Assembly (NCBI RefSeq): GCF_020520425.1
Contig: NC_079491.1
Coordinates: 47,420,027 to 47,484,026 of the forward strand
Direction: 5' to 3'
From: Spinacia oleracea
Taxonomy: Eukaryota; Streptophyta; Magnoliopsida; Caryophyllales; Amaranthaceae
DNA length: 64,000 nt
Numbering within the stretch: the first letter of the stretch is position 1; every line of letters begins with the position of its first letter. The notes below the pieces were generated by a model, which ran no database searches, was not told the origin of the DNA, and saw only the letters and a program-made list of their open reading frames with translations. Below, piece after piece: positions 11,295 to 23,800 of this stretch. A program made the translations under genes and the position numbers.

Positions 11295-12269
11295 ATCCTT
11301 ACCCCCCATTTGATCAAACAACTCCATGGCTTCCTTTATCATACCATTCTCTGCTTACCCACTAATCATTGCATTCCAAGAAGCTGAATCCCTACCCGAC
11401 ATTATCTCAAAAATCAATCTTCCTCCCTCCAAATCCCCATTCTTTACCAACCCAACAACCATTGAATTCCAAGTAACAACATTTTTCTCTGTCATCGCCT
11501 CGAAAAGAGCCTTTCCTTCATCAACCATCCCATATTTCATCAATCCGCAGAGCAAAAAAGGTCATGACACCACATTCTTCACTGGCATCGCCTCAAGAAA
11601 ACTTACACGCCTCACTGAGCTTACCACTCTGCACATACCCAGAAAGCATAGCATTATAAGTAACAACATTTCTTTCTGGCATGATGTCAAACAAAGTCCG
11701 TGCCTCATCAACACGTCCCCTCTTAGAGAATTTAGTAAGCACAAATCTCCATGTAATAACTGGAGACTGATTTTCTCTATGCCGCATTTCGTCGAGCAGT
11801 TGGCGTGCATACTGCAAGTTCCCATAAGACAAACAATCCAAGAGCTGAGATTCATTTGATCGTTGAAATGTGGAAAATGCCAGTTGGGAATCAGATAGGG
11901 TAGTAGAGAAAGTACGATTAATTAGTTTAGTTGGGGTTCTGGAGAGAGAAAAGGCCAAGTTTCTAGCACAATAATGCCTCATGTTCAACCTCACTTTTTT
12001 TCATGGGAATTTATAAGTTTAATACACTCCGAAAGGAATATGGGAAGATGATAGAAGTACACAAGGTGTGCAAGAGCATCTTGCACACCACCACTTATAA
12101 TATGTCACCTCAATTTTAAAAGATTAATTCATCACTTTTGAAAATTTCAAACTGAAATTTGAAATGTGTTTTGAAATTTTAATTTTGAATTTCAAATTTG
12201 TTTTAAGTTCCCAACAATCAGCAATTAATTATCTTTAATTCCCCATAAAACCAATGAGTGCATTCCCCA

Positions 12270-12545
12270 TAAAGGAAACGAGTAACCAAAAAATCATCCT
12301 ATGTTTTGATCTTTTCATGACTAAAATGATCCCGTAAAATGTTTTCCGCAATTAAAAATTTAGTTATTTATCCTCTTGAGAAGAATTGAACACGGGTTTG
12401 CGCAGTTAGAGTAGATGTTGTAACAGCGTAGTAGTGACCATTGTAGCAAGGGGTATCAGCACGTAAGTCATTGCAAACATAAATCTTTTAATCTAATTTT
12501 ACCGAGTTTGAGAATTCTAAATATGATTTATGTAAAGGTGAAATG
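12270..12545 (+). repeat. Dispersed non-coding repeat, copy A
   Basis: About 275 bp is clearly related to 13800-14105: shared stretches include GACTAAAATGATCCC, GTAGATGTT, GTAGTAGTGACC and GAGTTTGAGAATTC. No ORF is present. The family is not identified. Confidence 0.6.
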
Positions 12546-12773
12546 ATTATTTATAATCGTAGATAAAATTATAACACATTCATGTGTTCTAGCTATCGTT
12601 TCTAATCTTGGTGGTGGGTCATAATTTTGTATTATAACAAGAAGTAAACAACTTACTGAGTAGATGTTTATGAAAATGTTAGGAGTTACACATCTGTTTT
12701 ACTTGAGTTTATTTTTATTTAAATTTAATTTCTTCAAAAGTTATATGATCTTGTGTAATCTTAGCCAAACTTA

Positions 12774-13525
12774 GGCCTTGTTTGGTTAGGAGTTGTTAGT
12801 TGTTAGCTGATAGCTGATTTGACTAGCTATTAGCGGTTAGCTGTTTGCATTAGCTGATTTGACTAACTGGTTGCATTAGCTGTTTGTGCAAAAGTGTTTG
12901 GTAAATTAGCTGATAGTTGTTAGCTGTTTAATATGTAAAATGACCATTAAGGACATTGGCATACTTTGTTTTTTATTAATATTAGACAAATAGTTTATTG
13001 TGTTAATTTTTTTCTCTTAATTTTTTTTTTTTGATAAACAATGACTGAATAAAATAATTTTTGATAAAAATATTTTTAATTAATTTTTTTTAATAATATA
13101 TATATTTCAAATAGAGAAATATTACTAATGATATTTCAAGCATGATTGCAATATATTTCAATTGCTTCAAAGTACTAATATAAAATTTATTACAACAAAA
13201 AACGAATCTAGTAAATAGGGTGAAATGAAAAAGAAAGTGTGAGTAATGTTTTTAGGATAAAAATAATGTAGGGTACCAAGATTGATAGTGGTTGTAATTA
13301 TAGGCAATAGTAGGACAAAATAGTCATTTTCATCCACTTTCTCAAACCTCTAATTGCAAAAAGCTCATATATTGAGATTTTTCAAAATTAGCTTTTTCAC
13401 CCCAAAACTCTCTTCCAAACCTCTCCTAACCAAACACTTCTAAATAGCTTTTTCTAAAAGTCAAACCTCTAATTCACCCCCAAAAAGCTCTTTTTCTCTC
13501 AAACCTCTCCTAACCAAACACCCCC
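12774..13525. mobile_element. PIF/Harbinger-type (Tourist) MITE, 752 bp
   Basis: The terminal inverted repeats are GGCCTTGTTTGGTTAGGAG at the left and, reversed, GGGGGTGTTTGGTTAGGAG at the right. The element is flanked by the 3-bp duplication TTA (12771-12773 and 13526-13528). The left interior holds repeated GTTAGCTGATAGCTGATTTG-like units. No transposase is visible, so it is non-autonomous. Confidence 0.85.
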
Positions 13526-13799
13526 TTAGTAATTAAAGGCTAACTGTTCGAAGTTTGATCTAAATAATTCATTTACAACGTACGAAGTTATTATTTTTGG
13601 ATAATGTCACTATTTTACAGGTTTAGACATACGGTATTAAAAAATTTCATTTGGAGATTGGTAAACATTTTCTGGGATCGTTAAGTTTTTTTTATAAGCC
13701 TTTGTGTAATCATAAAAATATGTAGTATATATAATTTAAAGAAAAAAAACCAACTATTTTTTGATAATCAGGTAAATTAATTATCAGATAGTCCCCACA

Positions 13800-14105
13800 A
13801 AGATAACGATTTACCAAAAAATCATAGTTAAAGGTGAGAAAAACATTCAATATTAAGTTTGATGTTTTATTGACTAAAATGATCCCATAAATTGGTTTGT
13901 CACAATTAAAAATTTTGTTATTTTTGCTCTAGTCAAGAATCAAGCGCGGGTTCTCGCAGTTAGATCGAGTAGATGTTATAGCAGTGTAGTAGTGACCCTT
14001 TTAGCAAGAGGGTATCAACACATATGTCTTTTCAAACGAAACTTTTTAATATAATTTTACGGAGTTTGAGAATTCCGAATAAGATTTCTTTAAAGGTGAA
14101 ATCAT
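13800..14105 (+). repeat. Dispersed non-coding repeat, copy B
   Basis: This is a diverged direct copy of 12270-12545. Together the two copies flank the Tourist MITE. Confidence 0.6.
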
Positions 14106-14179
14106 CCTTTTAAAAAGTAGATAAAAACACAATATAAGGTCCTAATTCAATAAAGGGTTATTGGCAGAAAAAGCATATT

Positions 14180-14540
14180 TATTATATTTTTACTAGGAAG
14201 TACTCCGTATGTTTTTTTTTTTATGAAAATTATATTTTATAAGTATGTATTTTAATATTGTGGGATCATTTCATGTATTATGAAATAGACATTCGCTGCA
14301 TATAAAACCTTATCTATATTCCCAAAATCTCATTTATATTATATATTTTCTAGCACAAATGGATGTGCTGATACCCCTTGCCAAACTGGTTACAACGAAG
14401 TTTATATAATCATCTTTACACTGCCTCTAGACCTGCGTTCGATCCTTTATGTGTGGATCTTTTCTTTTCTTTGGGAAATTGTTGTTTTATGTTACTATTG
14501 TTTATGGTTTCGTTTTAGCATTTAGGGAATCATAATAAAC
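14180..14540 (-). repeat. Dispersed non-coding repeat, inverted copy C
   Basis: The segment is related to copies A and B but inverted: GTGCTGATACCCCTTGCCA here is the reverse of the GGCAAGGGGTATCAGCAC-like stretch in copy A. B and C therefore form an imperfect inverted repeat. Confidence 0.5.
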
Positions 14541-17299
14541 AATATATAATCAGATTGCATATTGCAATATACGGCCATTGTCACTTCTGAAAATCCATTG
14601 TCATCTTCATCAACCTTCGGTAAAGGGTCCAACTTTTGCTTCCGTTCAAGCACAAAACAACAATATAGCTAGTTTTCTTCTACACCTTCTTCCAACCATC
14701 AATATAGCTAACTTTTGCAACTGAAACTAATTTAGAAAAGGTAGATTAAATTTATTATTTCAATTAAGAATTTTATCAAACACCTTAGATGCATCACAAA
14801 GGGAGGTTTATGTAATAAAACATCAAAATATTTTCATTCTTTCACCTCCATAAATAAAATATGAATGCTCAACCAAAAAGGAAAGAACAAAAAATTTCAG
14901 GGTGGGTAAAAAAGAATCAAGTGCTTTGCATTTACTTTAGAAATGGAAACCACAAAAAAACCATATGTAGTTCCTCTTTTATTTACGGAGGTGAAAGAAT
15001 GAAAATTAGAGGTGAAGAAATGTTTGGCGGCAAAATGAAATTGGGTATTATGGCGCAACTGCATCCCGCGGAACGACACAAAATGGCGCAAATTGTTGAA
15101 ATTTTTTGCCGCCCAATATCTTCTTTTCATAAAGCTTTTTCCTCTCTTTTTTTAGTGGGATTTGTTAGGTGGCATCATTTCATAGGTGGTGTAGTGTATC
15201 TCTATCCTTATTCCATATTTTCTCCCAAAGAAAACCATGATCCGTGTGATACATCAAAAACCAATAATAATCCTTCTCTCTCCTAAATTTTAGTCACCTT
15301 CGCCAATAGTAGTTATATTGAAACTGTCAACCTCACACTCTCCTTTTTTTTCCTCCCTCTCTTGATCTAGAATAAATAAATGCAAAATGAAATTAATCCC
15401 TCTATCTGGTCGATCTCCTATACGGCTTTACCACTCAACATCAATTTTTGTCCATGCTCATTATCAAAAACAACCATTGAGGGCATGTAAGAAACCTTCA
15501 ACCATGTTAAGCAGCGTCAAGAGTCTATGTGCACCGCTCATCGTCGTCCTTGTTGCCCATAATGAATCAAATCAAGACCCCAAACCCCCCTGAGCCCGAC
15601 CCGGGATCAAGCTTAGGTGGCAGATCGTCCATTTGCAACTCCGACGTCGGACCATCAGCAACAGTGGTGGAAGCAGCGGTGGCAAGGGAGTTATACACGC
15701 CAAACACAAAAGGCCGTGGTTGCGGTAACGACGATAAATCAATAATCAACAACGACGATGAAGGCGATTCCATCTTGCAATGGGTAGAAGAGACGAGCGA
15801 AGACGAGATTGTCACAAAAATGGAACGGTGGAAGATGGAGATGCAAAAGCCAATGCACGGCGGAGGGAAAGGTGTACAGGTTGCGGCGGGCGAGGGTGCC
15901 CGACACAAGCACAAGAACACACACTTTTCCGTTCTATTTAAAACTACAATGTCTATTATCAATTACTTGCATTATAAACATAAAACCCAATTAGTCACTC
16001 GATTCCTTTCTCCTCTGGTCCGGGCTTGCTGCCATTGCGTCCGTCGTATGTGGTTATTTCTGAGATATATCATTGATGCAGGTGATGTTGTTTTTGTTGT
16101 GGTTGTCTCCTCTGATTGTGTCTCTTCTCTACACTACTATCCAACATATACATTTAGTTTATGATTTATGGAACTGAAATTAGGGGATGAGTTCTGGAGT
16201 ATGTATGTATCTAGATTGTTAAATTAGGAATTTATTATAGGTAATATTATTTAACTACTGTAATATGCTTTTTACTATGTTTTTAATAATTTATTATTAA
16301 ATAGGGTTTTTTTAAAGTAATTTATTAATTATATCATCAATAAATAATTTATCCAAATGAACAAAACTGAACATTTTTTACTTACCTAATTATTAACTTA
16401 GTTATAGTCAACGAATAAACAAACAAATTTAATTATAGTCATCCGTTAAACAACCAAAATTAATTCTAGTCAACAAATAAACAAAACTAAATTAAAAACT
16501 AATTAAAAAAAATAAGAGAACCAAATTTTATATTTATGGAATGAGATTATCACCCCTATTCCTTTTCTAGGAAGAATTGGAAAAACAATCCCATTCCATG
16601 AAATTAGATTGCTTTGTCATTTCCTCTCATGCACGGAATATGGTTGGTAATACTACTTAATTGCCTAGGAGAAATGGGATTTCCAACTATATTCCGTTGT
16701 TTTCTGGAAAAAAAATATATTTTTACCTCCCAAGTTACCGCTTCCGCCGCCGCCGACGGGGGCGTTGAAGGAAGGTCGTCGTCCATTTACGTTCTCGGTC
16801 AAAATTCCACTATAATCACGATGATGACGACATCGGTGGTGGTGGTGGTGCTAGTGGTTGAGCTCACAGTGTGGAGGGAGTGACAATAATATGAATTGAG
16901 GTGGTGGTGGTGGTCCGGCCGATGATGGCGGTGGCTAAGGTGGGAACGACAAAAATAGTGGTTAGAGAAAGTGGGGTAAGTGGAGTAAGTGGGTGGAGGA
17001 AGTGGGGGTGAGTGAGGGTGAGGTGGGGTGAGAGGGCAAAAGGGACATTTACTTAAATATAGGTGGGTGTTTTGCATAAAAGCGGGCGACGAATAGTAAT
17101 CCCCTATTTCAGTACCAACAAGGCAAATAACTTGTATTGATATTTTTTGGCAATATATTGGTATACCAATAACTAATCTTATTACCAATACTAAATTTGT
17201 GAGTATCAATACGAGTCAATACGATTCCTTTGTGTCACATGAGGAAGTAAAAATCGCGGTATGTTATGTTTTTTAAAAACATAACAAAATAAAAATTCA
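14541..17299. other. Intergenic region with no supported gene
   Basis: No recognisable coding sequence was found. The longest open stretch (15529-16164) has no known motif and biased composition. There is a (GGT)n-like run near 16835. Weak terminal similarity between GGAACTGAAATTAGGGGAT at 16169 and the reverse of the segment ending near 17124 hints at an old transposon, without a target duplication. Confidence 0.4.
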
Positions 17300-17480
17300 A
17301 TGAAATGGTACATATTTTAATCGAAATGGTACTTTATTTTTAATGAAATTGTACTCTTTTTAACGAAATGGTACATATTTTTATCGAAATGGTATATGTT
17401 TTTATCGAAATGATACTCTTTTTAATGAAATGGTACTCCTTTTTAATGAATGATACTCTTTTTTACATAAATGGTGCATG
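17300..17480 (+). repeat. Minisatellite of about 25-bp units upstream of the dynein light chain gene
   Basis: Seven or more imperfect units of the type ATCGAAATGGTACATATTTT lie in tandem, roughly 340-520 bp before the start codon. The units differ in the ATCG/AACG/AATG and TACATA/TACTCT positions. Confidence 0.8.
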
Positions 17481-17667
17481 TTTAACGCTCACATTACAGC
17501 ATGTCGCATCTCCGCCCTCGTGTCGCATGGACGCAAGGCACTCGAGATTGGGAGTTCCTCGGTGATCAAGAACATTTAACATATGGAGTGTGGAAACTGA
17601 GGGGGGAAAAGAAGAGGGAGACAGCAGACAGGGAGTGTCGAGTGTGGTTTCTAGTTTCCTTCTTTCC

Positions 17668-17673
17668 TATATA
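17668..17673 (+). promoter_or_regulatory. Possible TATA box of the dynein light chain gene
   Basis: TATATA sits in CCTATATACTCTCCC about 145 bp upstream of ATG 17817, followed by a CT-rich stretch typical of plant 5' leaders. This is based on position and motif only. Confidence 0.4.
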
Positions 17674-17816
17674 CTCTCCCTCTTCTGCTACTTCACTTTC
17701 TGCCAAACCTCAAAACCTACAGTTCAACAATCAACTACTACCAACCACAATCAACAAATAATCATAATTAATTCCACAACTTAATTAATTTTTTCTACAA
17801 TTTGGGGAAAATTAAA

Positions 17817-20800
17817 ATGAGCGAGGAAGCAAAGAGAACAATGGACGCCGGAAAACCTACCGCCGACGATCGGAAACCATCGTGGGCGGCAGCTGGCAAA
17901 CGCATCATTATAAAGAGCGCGGACATGGCTGATGACATGCAGAAAGAAGCTATCGACATTGCCATCGCGGTACTTTCTCCTATTTTTTAAATTGCAAATT
18001 GCAAATTGCAAATTGTGCTCCACTGCTTCCGATCTTTGTGCTTTGTTCGTGCTCAATTTGTGGAATTTTCTGTTGAATTTTGTTAATTAATTTGAGGTTG
18101 AGATTTTGAATTTTGAAATTTGAGGTGTTTTCTGTGGGAATTGATGATTAAGGATTTTGATATATAGGCATTTGAGAAGGTTAATGTCGAGAAAGATGTA
18201 GCGGAGGGTATAAAGAAGGAGTTTGATAAGAAGCATGGACCTACTTGGCACTGCATTGTTGGTCGCAATTTCGGTAAAGTTATAGTATTTATTTGCTGTG
18301 TGTTTTCATCGTATGATTGCAAGGTTTTCAAAATGATTTTCAAGGGTTTATGCTTGGATTGTGATTGTTGGAAACCCGGTTTTGGGTTTCAGGTTTTCTT
18401 GTTGTAGATGAGAAATATACTGTATTCATTCTCACTTGCCTTTGTGCTGACAACTAGATTTAATTTTGTTTCTTTTCTATAATGTGATAAATGTTCGGCT
18501 TACATCTACCTTTTGGAGGTTAGTTTTGAATGATATGCTCTGTTGCCTTATCTGTTGAGTGAGTTGAGGATTTTTTGTCCATAATAGAAGGCCAACTTGT
18601 ATATGCATATCTCTAAAAATGGCACATTTTGATCTTGATCAAGAGTTGTCTGAACAGAATAGAACTTCGATAGTGTTTGCCTAATTCACTTACAAAAGCT
18701 ATGTTGTTATTGTTTACTCTCGGAACTACCCTGCTACCTGGAACCACACAAAACTACCGGTCTTGCTTAGGAAAAGTGCAGCCTTGTTACATTGTTCCAA
18801 AGAAGGCTGTGATTGTGTTTTCTTTGCTAGTACATTTTGAGTCTGCATCATCTTGGTATTCAGGTTGAAGGGTATCAGTTACCACGCCCTTTTTACTGTT
18901 ATCCATTGTACAACCATGTGAACTGATCCGAGTCCTTGTAGGTTTATGCTTCTTGTTATACTTGTCCGTTTGAAGATCAAGCTATTCTCTATAGGTCTCT
19001 AATAGGAATGTAGAAACTGCCCAAAACAGCTTTCTGAAGTTTAAGAATCTGAATAATGAAAGACAATAATAAGACTTAAAGCAAAACCCTGACTCGAACC
19101 TGCAAGTTAGGGATTTACTAATAATAAATAACAAAGATCGAAACATGCAATTTTGAAGGATGCAATCACTGATGATTTCTGGTTAAGGATCATGGGCATA
19201 ATGGGTTAATCTAATGATCCAAGCTTCAACCAATGCCGAATGGATACTTTTTAATGGAAGAGAGAAGTAAATGCAATGTATAATTCAATATACTTCATAG
19301 AAGAAACCATGATTTTCCGTCTTACTACACGCGGGCTCTCCCGTATGGGATCTCTAATATTTTATCTTTGTCAAGGTGTCCTATTTGATATCCACATAGT
19401 CATATAGACCAAAAACACTCTTTTTTAGACTAATTTGTTGTTGACACAGTTATGAGGATTTGTTGGATGTGATGTGGTAACTATGCAAGCTTTAAAAATT
19501 TGCATGCCTCAAATGACTGAGGAGAGGAATAAGAGAAAAGAGAAACTTTGCATCCATTATGCTAGTTTGGACCTAATGGTTTAGTTAGGGTTAAATGCAA
19601 AGACACTCAACCTCTCTTTTTAGTGCAATCTTCTTACAGTTAAAGGGTTTAATAAATATGGTACCATTTTCTGGGACTTGAAAACCATGGATCACTTACA
19701 AAAGTGGGTGTGATGTAGGGTGTTGGGATTTTTTATTCATTTTGTATTGGAGTGTCCAAAGATCAGAAGGTACGCTAGAATAAAAAGTCAAAAGGATTCA
19801 ACCAAGTACTAGGATGTAGGAATACAAATGAGCTATAAACATCATAGTCATTTCAAAATTGTGCTACTTGGTTCTCATCATACGCGGGGGAAGAGGGGGA
19901 AAATGCAAGATAACTTGGATACATTTCTATCCCATCCTGAGTAGCATTTTAATTGAAGAAGTCCCTCTTTAGGTTCATCATCATGCGTTGCAATTTGATG
20001 TTTTTGTCATATGATTGTTTATTGAAAACTTTGTGAGCTATTTTTCTTAGATTTTATCCGTTGATATTAACATTGGGTTATCCAGAAGATACCAAGGGAT
20101 GTCACTCCATCAGTTTACGATTAAGGTAAAAATTGTCGTACCCTTAGACTCCGTTATATTCGACTTATTTTGTCTGAAATTGTATTATCTGAACTTATCT
20201 TATTTTATCTAAACTTATTTTATCCGAAAAAAAACTTTTTTTTTTATCTTAAATAAGCTTAATTGTGTGTGAAAATGTATGAAAAAACTTATTTTTTCTG
20301 AACTATCTTAACTTTAGAACTTAGAACTTATATTGTCCGAAATAAGACAAAAAAAGTCGAAAAAAGTCGAACAGAACAAAGCCTTAATCCATGACGTATA
20401 GCGCTTTCTGCTAGAAAGAAGAAGGTAAATATTGCTGAAATGGAGACTCCAATTATATACTTGCGTCAATAAAGAGACTCAAAAGAACTTGAACATCCAT
20501 TGGTATTTACCCCCTTCATTCACCTCCAAATTAGCAAAGAAACCGCTTAGAGCATGTTTATCAAACTCCAAAAGTTCGGCTTTCAACCTAATAATTTTTT
20601 TTTTTCTCTCTCTCCCACTTCAAGAAAGCTGACAAAGAGCAGCTGAGCAAACTCGAGAACACCAGACCCAACACCAATAACATCTAACAACATTTATCAA
20701 ACACCAAAAATATCATCAAACAAGGTGGCACTTGTCATTATTCTAATGCACTTCATAATTTTACATACTTTTGGTCCCCCATATGCCACCATCTCTAAAA

Positions 20801-23800
20801 TGTCATTTTGCAATTAAAAAAAATTAGCAATATTATTTGGTCCCCCCCATATGCCACATGTCAAGCCCTCCATGCATGCAATTGGTTTTTCATTTGGTGT
20901 ACATGAACACCAATTCTTGAATGGTTTTACTATCTCTCTTCCTTTCTCTCTCTACTTATTTTATTATTTTTTATTCAATTCTCTCTCTTGACACCAATGG
21001 TTGGTGTTTAATAAAGATGCTCTTAGAGTTGAAGACACGTACTTCAGTGATCCAAGCCTTCACCATCCTTCCTTTCCACAAGATTAGCATATCTTACGCT
21101 TCGTAAATGAAGTCTAAACCAAAGGAGAAGTTAGTTGCTAAAGAGAGAAAAAACAAAGAACAAAAATGGATGTAATTAACTTGATCTCGTATATGTATAA
21201 CCTGCACCGGCCAAGGTATTTATTATTTAAGATTTATTTTTCTAAAAACTCGTAGGGATCTTTCCTTTGATCCCTCCCCTTGCCGAATGAAGATTTTTGG
21301 CTCCTAATAGCCTTTTAGAGGAAGGATGGGGACCATCGGGCATAATAGAAAGCAATCAATCTTGGGCAGAAACATTTTATTGAACTTTCTTCAGAATTTG
21401 ATTTTTGGAACTGCTAGGTTCATAGGTACTCCCTCCCTTTCATATTAGTGGTTACAATTTGACTTTTAACACTATTCTCTAATTTCAATTAGACTATCAT
21501 TTGTGACTTAGGGGTAAGAAAAAATATAGTCGTGGGGGATTTTGTTTGATTTGTCTTGATATGTACTTTCTGAAAATCGTTTTTTATAATTTTTACGAAT
21601 ACAAAATTAAGATATTAATGTTCAAACATTTACATTGACTAGCGTGACCCCAACCATCATCTTCATTGGCCCAAAACTGGTGGGACCCCCAAGTTTCAAC
21701 CCAAACGGATATCGTTTGGCCCACCAATTGGCCTATGCGATGGTGAGAGAGACGACCCGTGACATAGAGCTGAGCTTGATGAATTTGAAATCAAGCCGAT
21801 CTGAGCTTACCCAAGCTCGGGCTCGGCTCGGAGGTTTAGCACCTCACCTACGCCCTTAGTTTTCTTCAATCCATCTGTCAAGGAAGTCTATACACATCTA
21901 GGAATCAAAAGCCAAAAGTTCCCTTGGAAATAGTGAGAATTCGATGAATTAAATATAACAAATCAGCTCCTCTCTGAATAACCACCAGGTCCACCACTTA
22001 TTCATCTTGTTTACAGAATGTTTATGAGTCTTCCTATCAGCTTCAAACTATCGTAACCACTCTTCAACATAAAGGTCCTTCTGATTAGAGGTACACTCTG
22101 TCCTTTTCACTGTAGTCTTAGAGAGGCTTAATATTAAAGTATATCTGGTTGTCAATTATTCCCATATAATTAATAGATGAGGGTGGCAGTTCTAATAATA
22201 ACCATAGATCCTTGGCTGGGGCTAGCTAGTTTTTGGAATGGTGGGAGCTAGGGACTTAGAGGATGATGAGAAATGGTGGGAAACAATTGGAGCAGGATCT
22301 CAGGTTTCAATAACTCCTACTGATATCTGAAGATTTGCAGGCTAATGAAATGTTTCAGGAAGAGTAGGAGGCTCCCTTTACATAAAACTATCAAGGAACC
22401 ACTAAAGAGATCCATGATTTTCTGAGCAGTGAACAACATCGGGTGCTAGGGATGATATGTTGCCATCTCTAATGGAGTGGTTTGATTACCCTTGGTAATT
22501 TGTAAGAGGCAGGAGATTGCAGATTTGCAGCGACTACCTCGTCAAAAGATCACAAATTCTTATTTACAAGTGTACAATAAATATTATACACCAAAGTAAA
22601 AGTTAACTCAAAATGCTTAAAGTTACCTTTATATATGTAGAAATTATCTATTTTTAAGTGATAAATTTTTTCACTTTTATAAACATTATTTTTTCAAAAT
22701 CATTAATAATGTATAAAATTAATCATTTAAGTACTTAACCCATTAAAATGTTTATCTATCAACTTTTTATTTGTTATAATATAAAAGTTATTGAAAACAT
22801 ATTAAAAGTAACACAAAACTAGTTAAAAGTTATAAAAACTGGGAGAAAGTTATCTTGGTGTACAATAAATTTATTGTACACCTTGTGCATGTAAGACCTT
22901 TTGTCAAAAGATAGAACTCCTTTTTTCCCCCTCCCTTCAAAACGGAATTATCAAACCTGTGTCCCAAATATATTTTATGAAAATAAAGTTCAAAATAGAA
23001 AAGAAAGTTTGATTTTAATAATCCAACATTTGGGCGGTAAGCTTAAAACCCTACCTTTTAATTAACTAAGATTAATACCACCTTTTTTGGGTGAATTCAG
23101 CAGTCCTTAATCGGGAATGACCTCTTTAGCAGGTAAGATGTATGACGTGCCAAATTTCTATTGGTCCTAAAATGAAATTTTTATCTTTTTCTTCTCCATC
23201 ACAGCCCCGTCAGCCACACCGTCATCCACGAGAGAGATGTTTATCATCCATCTTATCCTCTCTCCAAAAAAAATCTCACAAGTCGACTACCATTGCTTCG
23301 TCACGGTCGTCCAATTCCAATTCTTTTTTTTCTTTTTCTTTTCTAATTTCAAATTTCAAATAAATTTCATTACTTTCACTCTCAAATTTCCACATGTCAG
23401 TGAAAGACCGAGCAACTAAGGCGGTGGCAACGCTTTAATGGAGCACCATCAACAGACAACTGCAGAACAACCACCATTTCGTTAGCGGTGAAGAAAGTGT
23501 ACGCCAAGGCACATCAAAGTCTGACTATCAAACTGTTGAGTGGCATTTTCGGCATACTAAACCCTCAATTATTGGCAGCATCACCGCCCCCTCCTCCATA
23601 TCTTCTCCTCACTCTCTATCCTTCCACCGCCATCGTGCACACAAGGCTATGTACCCCCACCGACACCTTTAGGGAAGCGTCTTAAGACCATGACGTATTG
23701 GGCTATGCCCGGAAGATTTCTCTAAAGAAGAACTAGAAGTGCCTGAGAGCAACAATGGCAGCTTCTACTCTTGTTGATTTCTTTACTCTAATTCTTAAAA

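Larger units (their letters stand above)
9477..11994 (-). pseudogene. PPR protein gene, mitochondrial type, At1g32415-like, disrupted
   Basis: Minus-strand reading starts at ATG 11994 with a basic, Ser/Arg-rich leader (MRHYCARNLAFSLSRTPT...) that looks mitochondrial. Tandem pentatricopeptide repeats follow: VDEARTLFDIMPERNVVTYN, MVDEGKALFEAMTEKNVVTW, then after the solo LTR VNVITWTTLISGYCKAGEVW and LFRRMPEKNVVSWTAMVGGF, and QLHAFIITNN...DHSGRLL near the break. This order and the last motifs match what I recall of Arabidopsis At1g32415. Lesions seen: frame changes around 11560-11600, an in-frame TAA near 11352, a 1.5 kb solo LTR at 9820-11294, and truncation of the C-terminal half by the gypsy LTR at 9476. 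PPR proteins bind organelle RNA; this copy cannot make a full protein. Confidence 0.85.

Noticed and set aside
15529..16164. 211-codon open frame
   Set aside because: No known motif, overlapping open frame on the other strand, no splice or promoter support; the C-terminal part is composition-driven.
16169..17124. Possible transposon with ends GGAACTGAAATTAGGGGAT and its imperfect reverse
   Set aside because: End similarity is weak and no target duplication was found; left as a note in the intergenic entry.
17802..17816. N-terminal extension of the dynein light chain from position 17802
   Set aside because: The in-frame codon there is TTG, not ATG; ATG 17817 is the first proper start.
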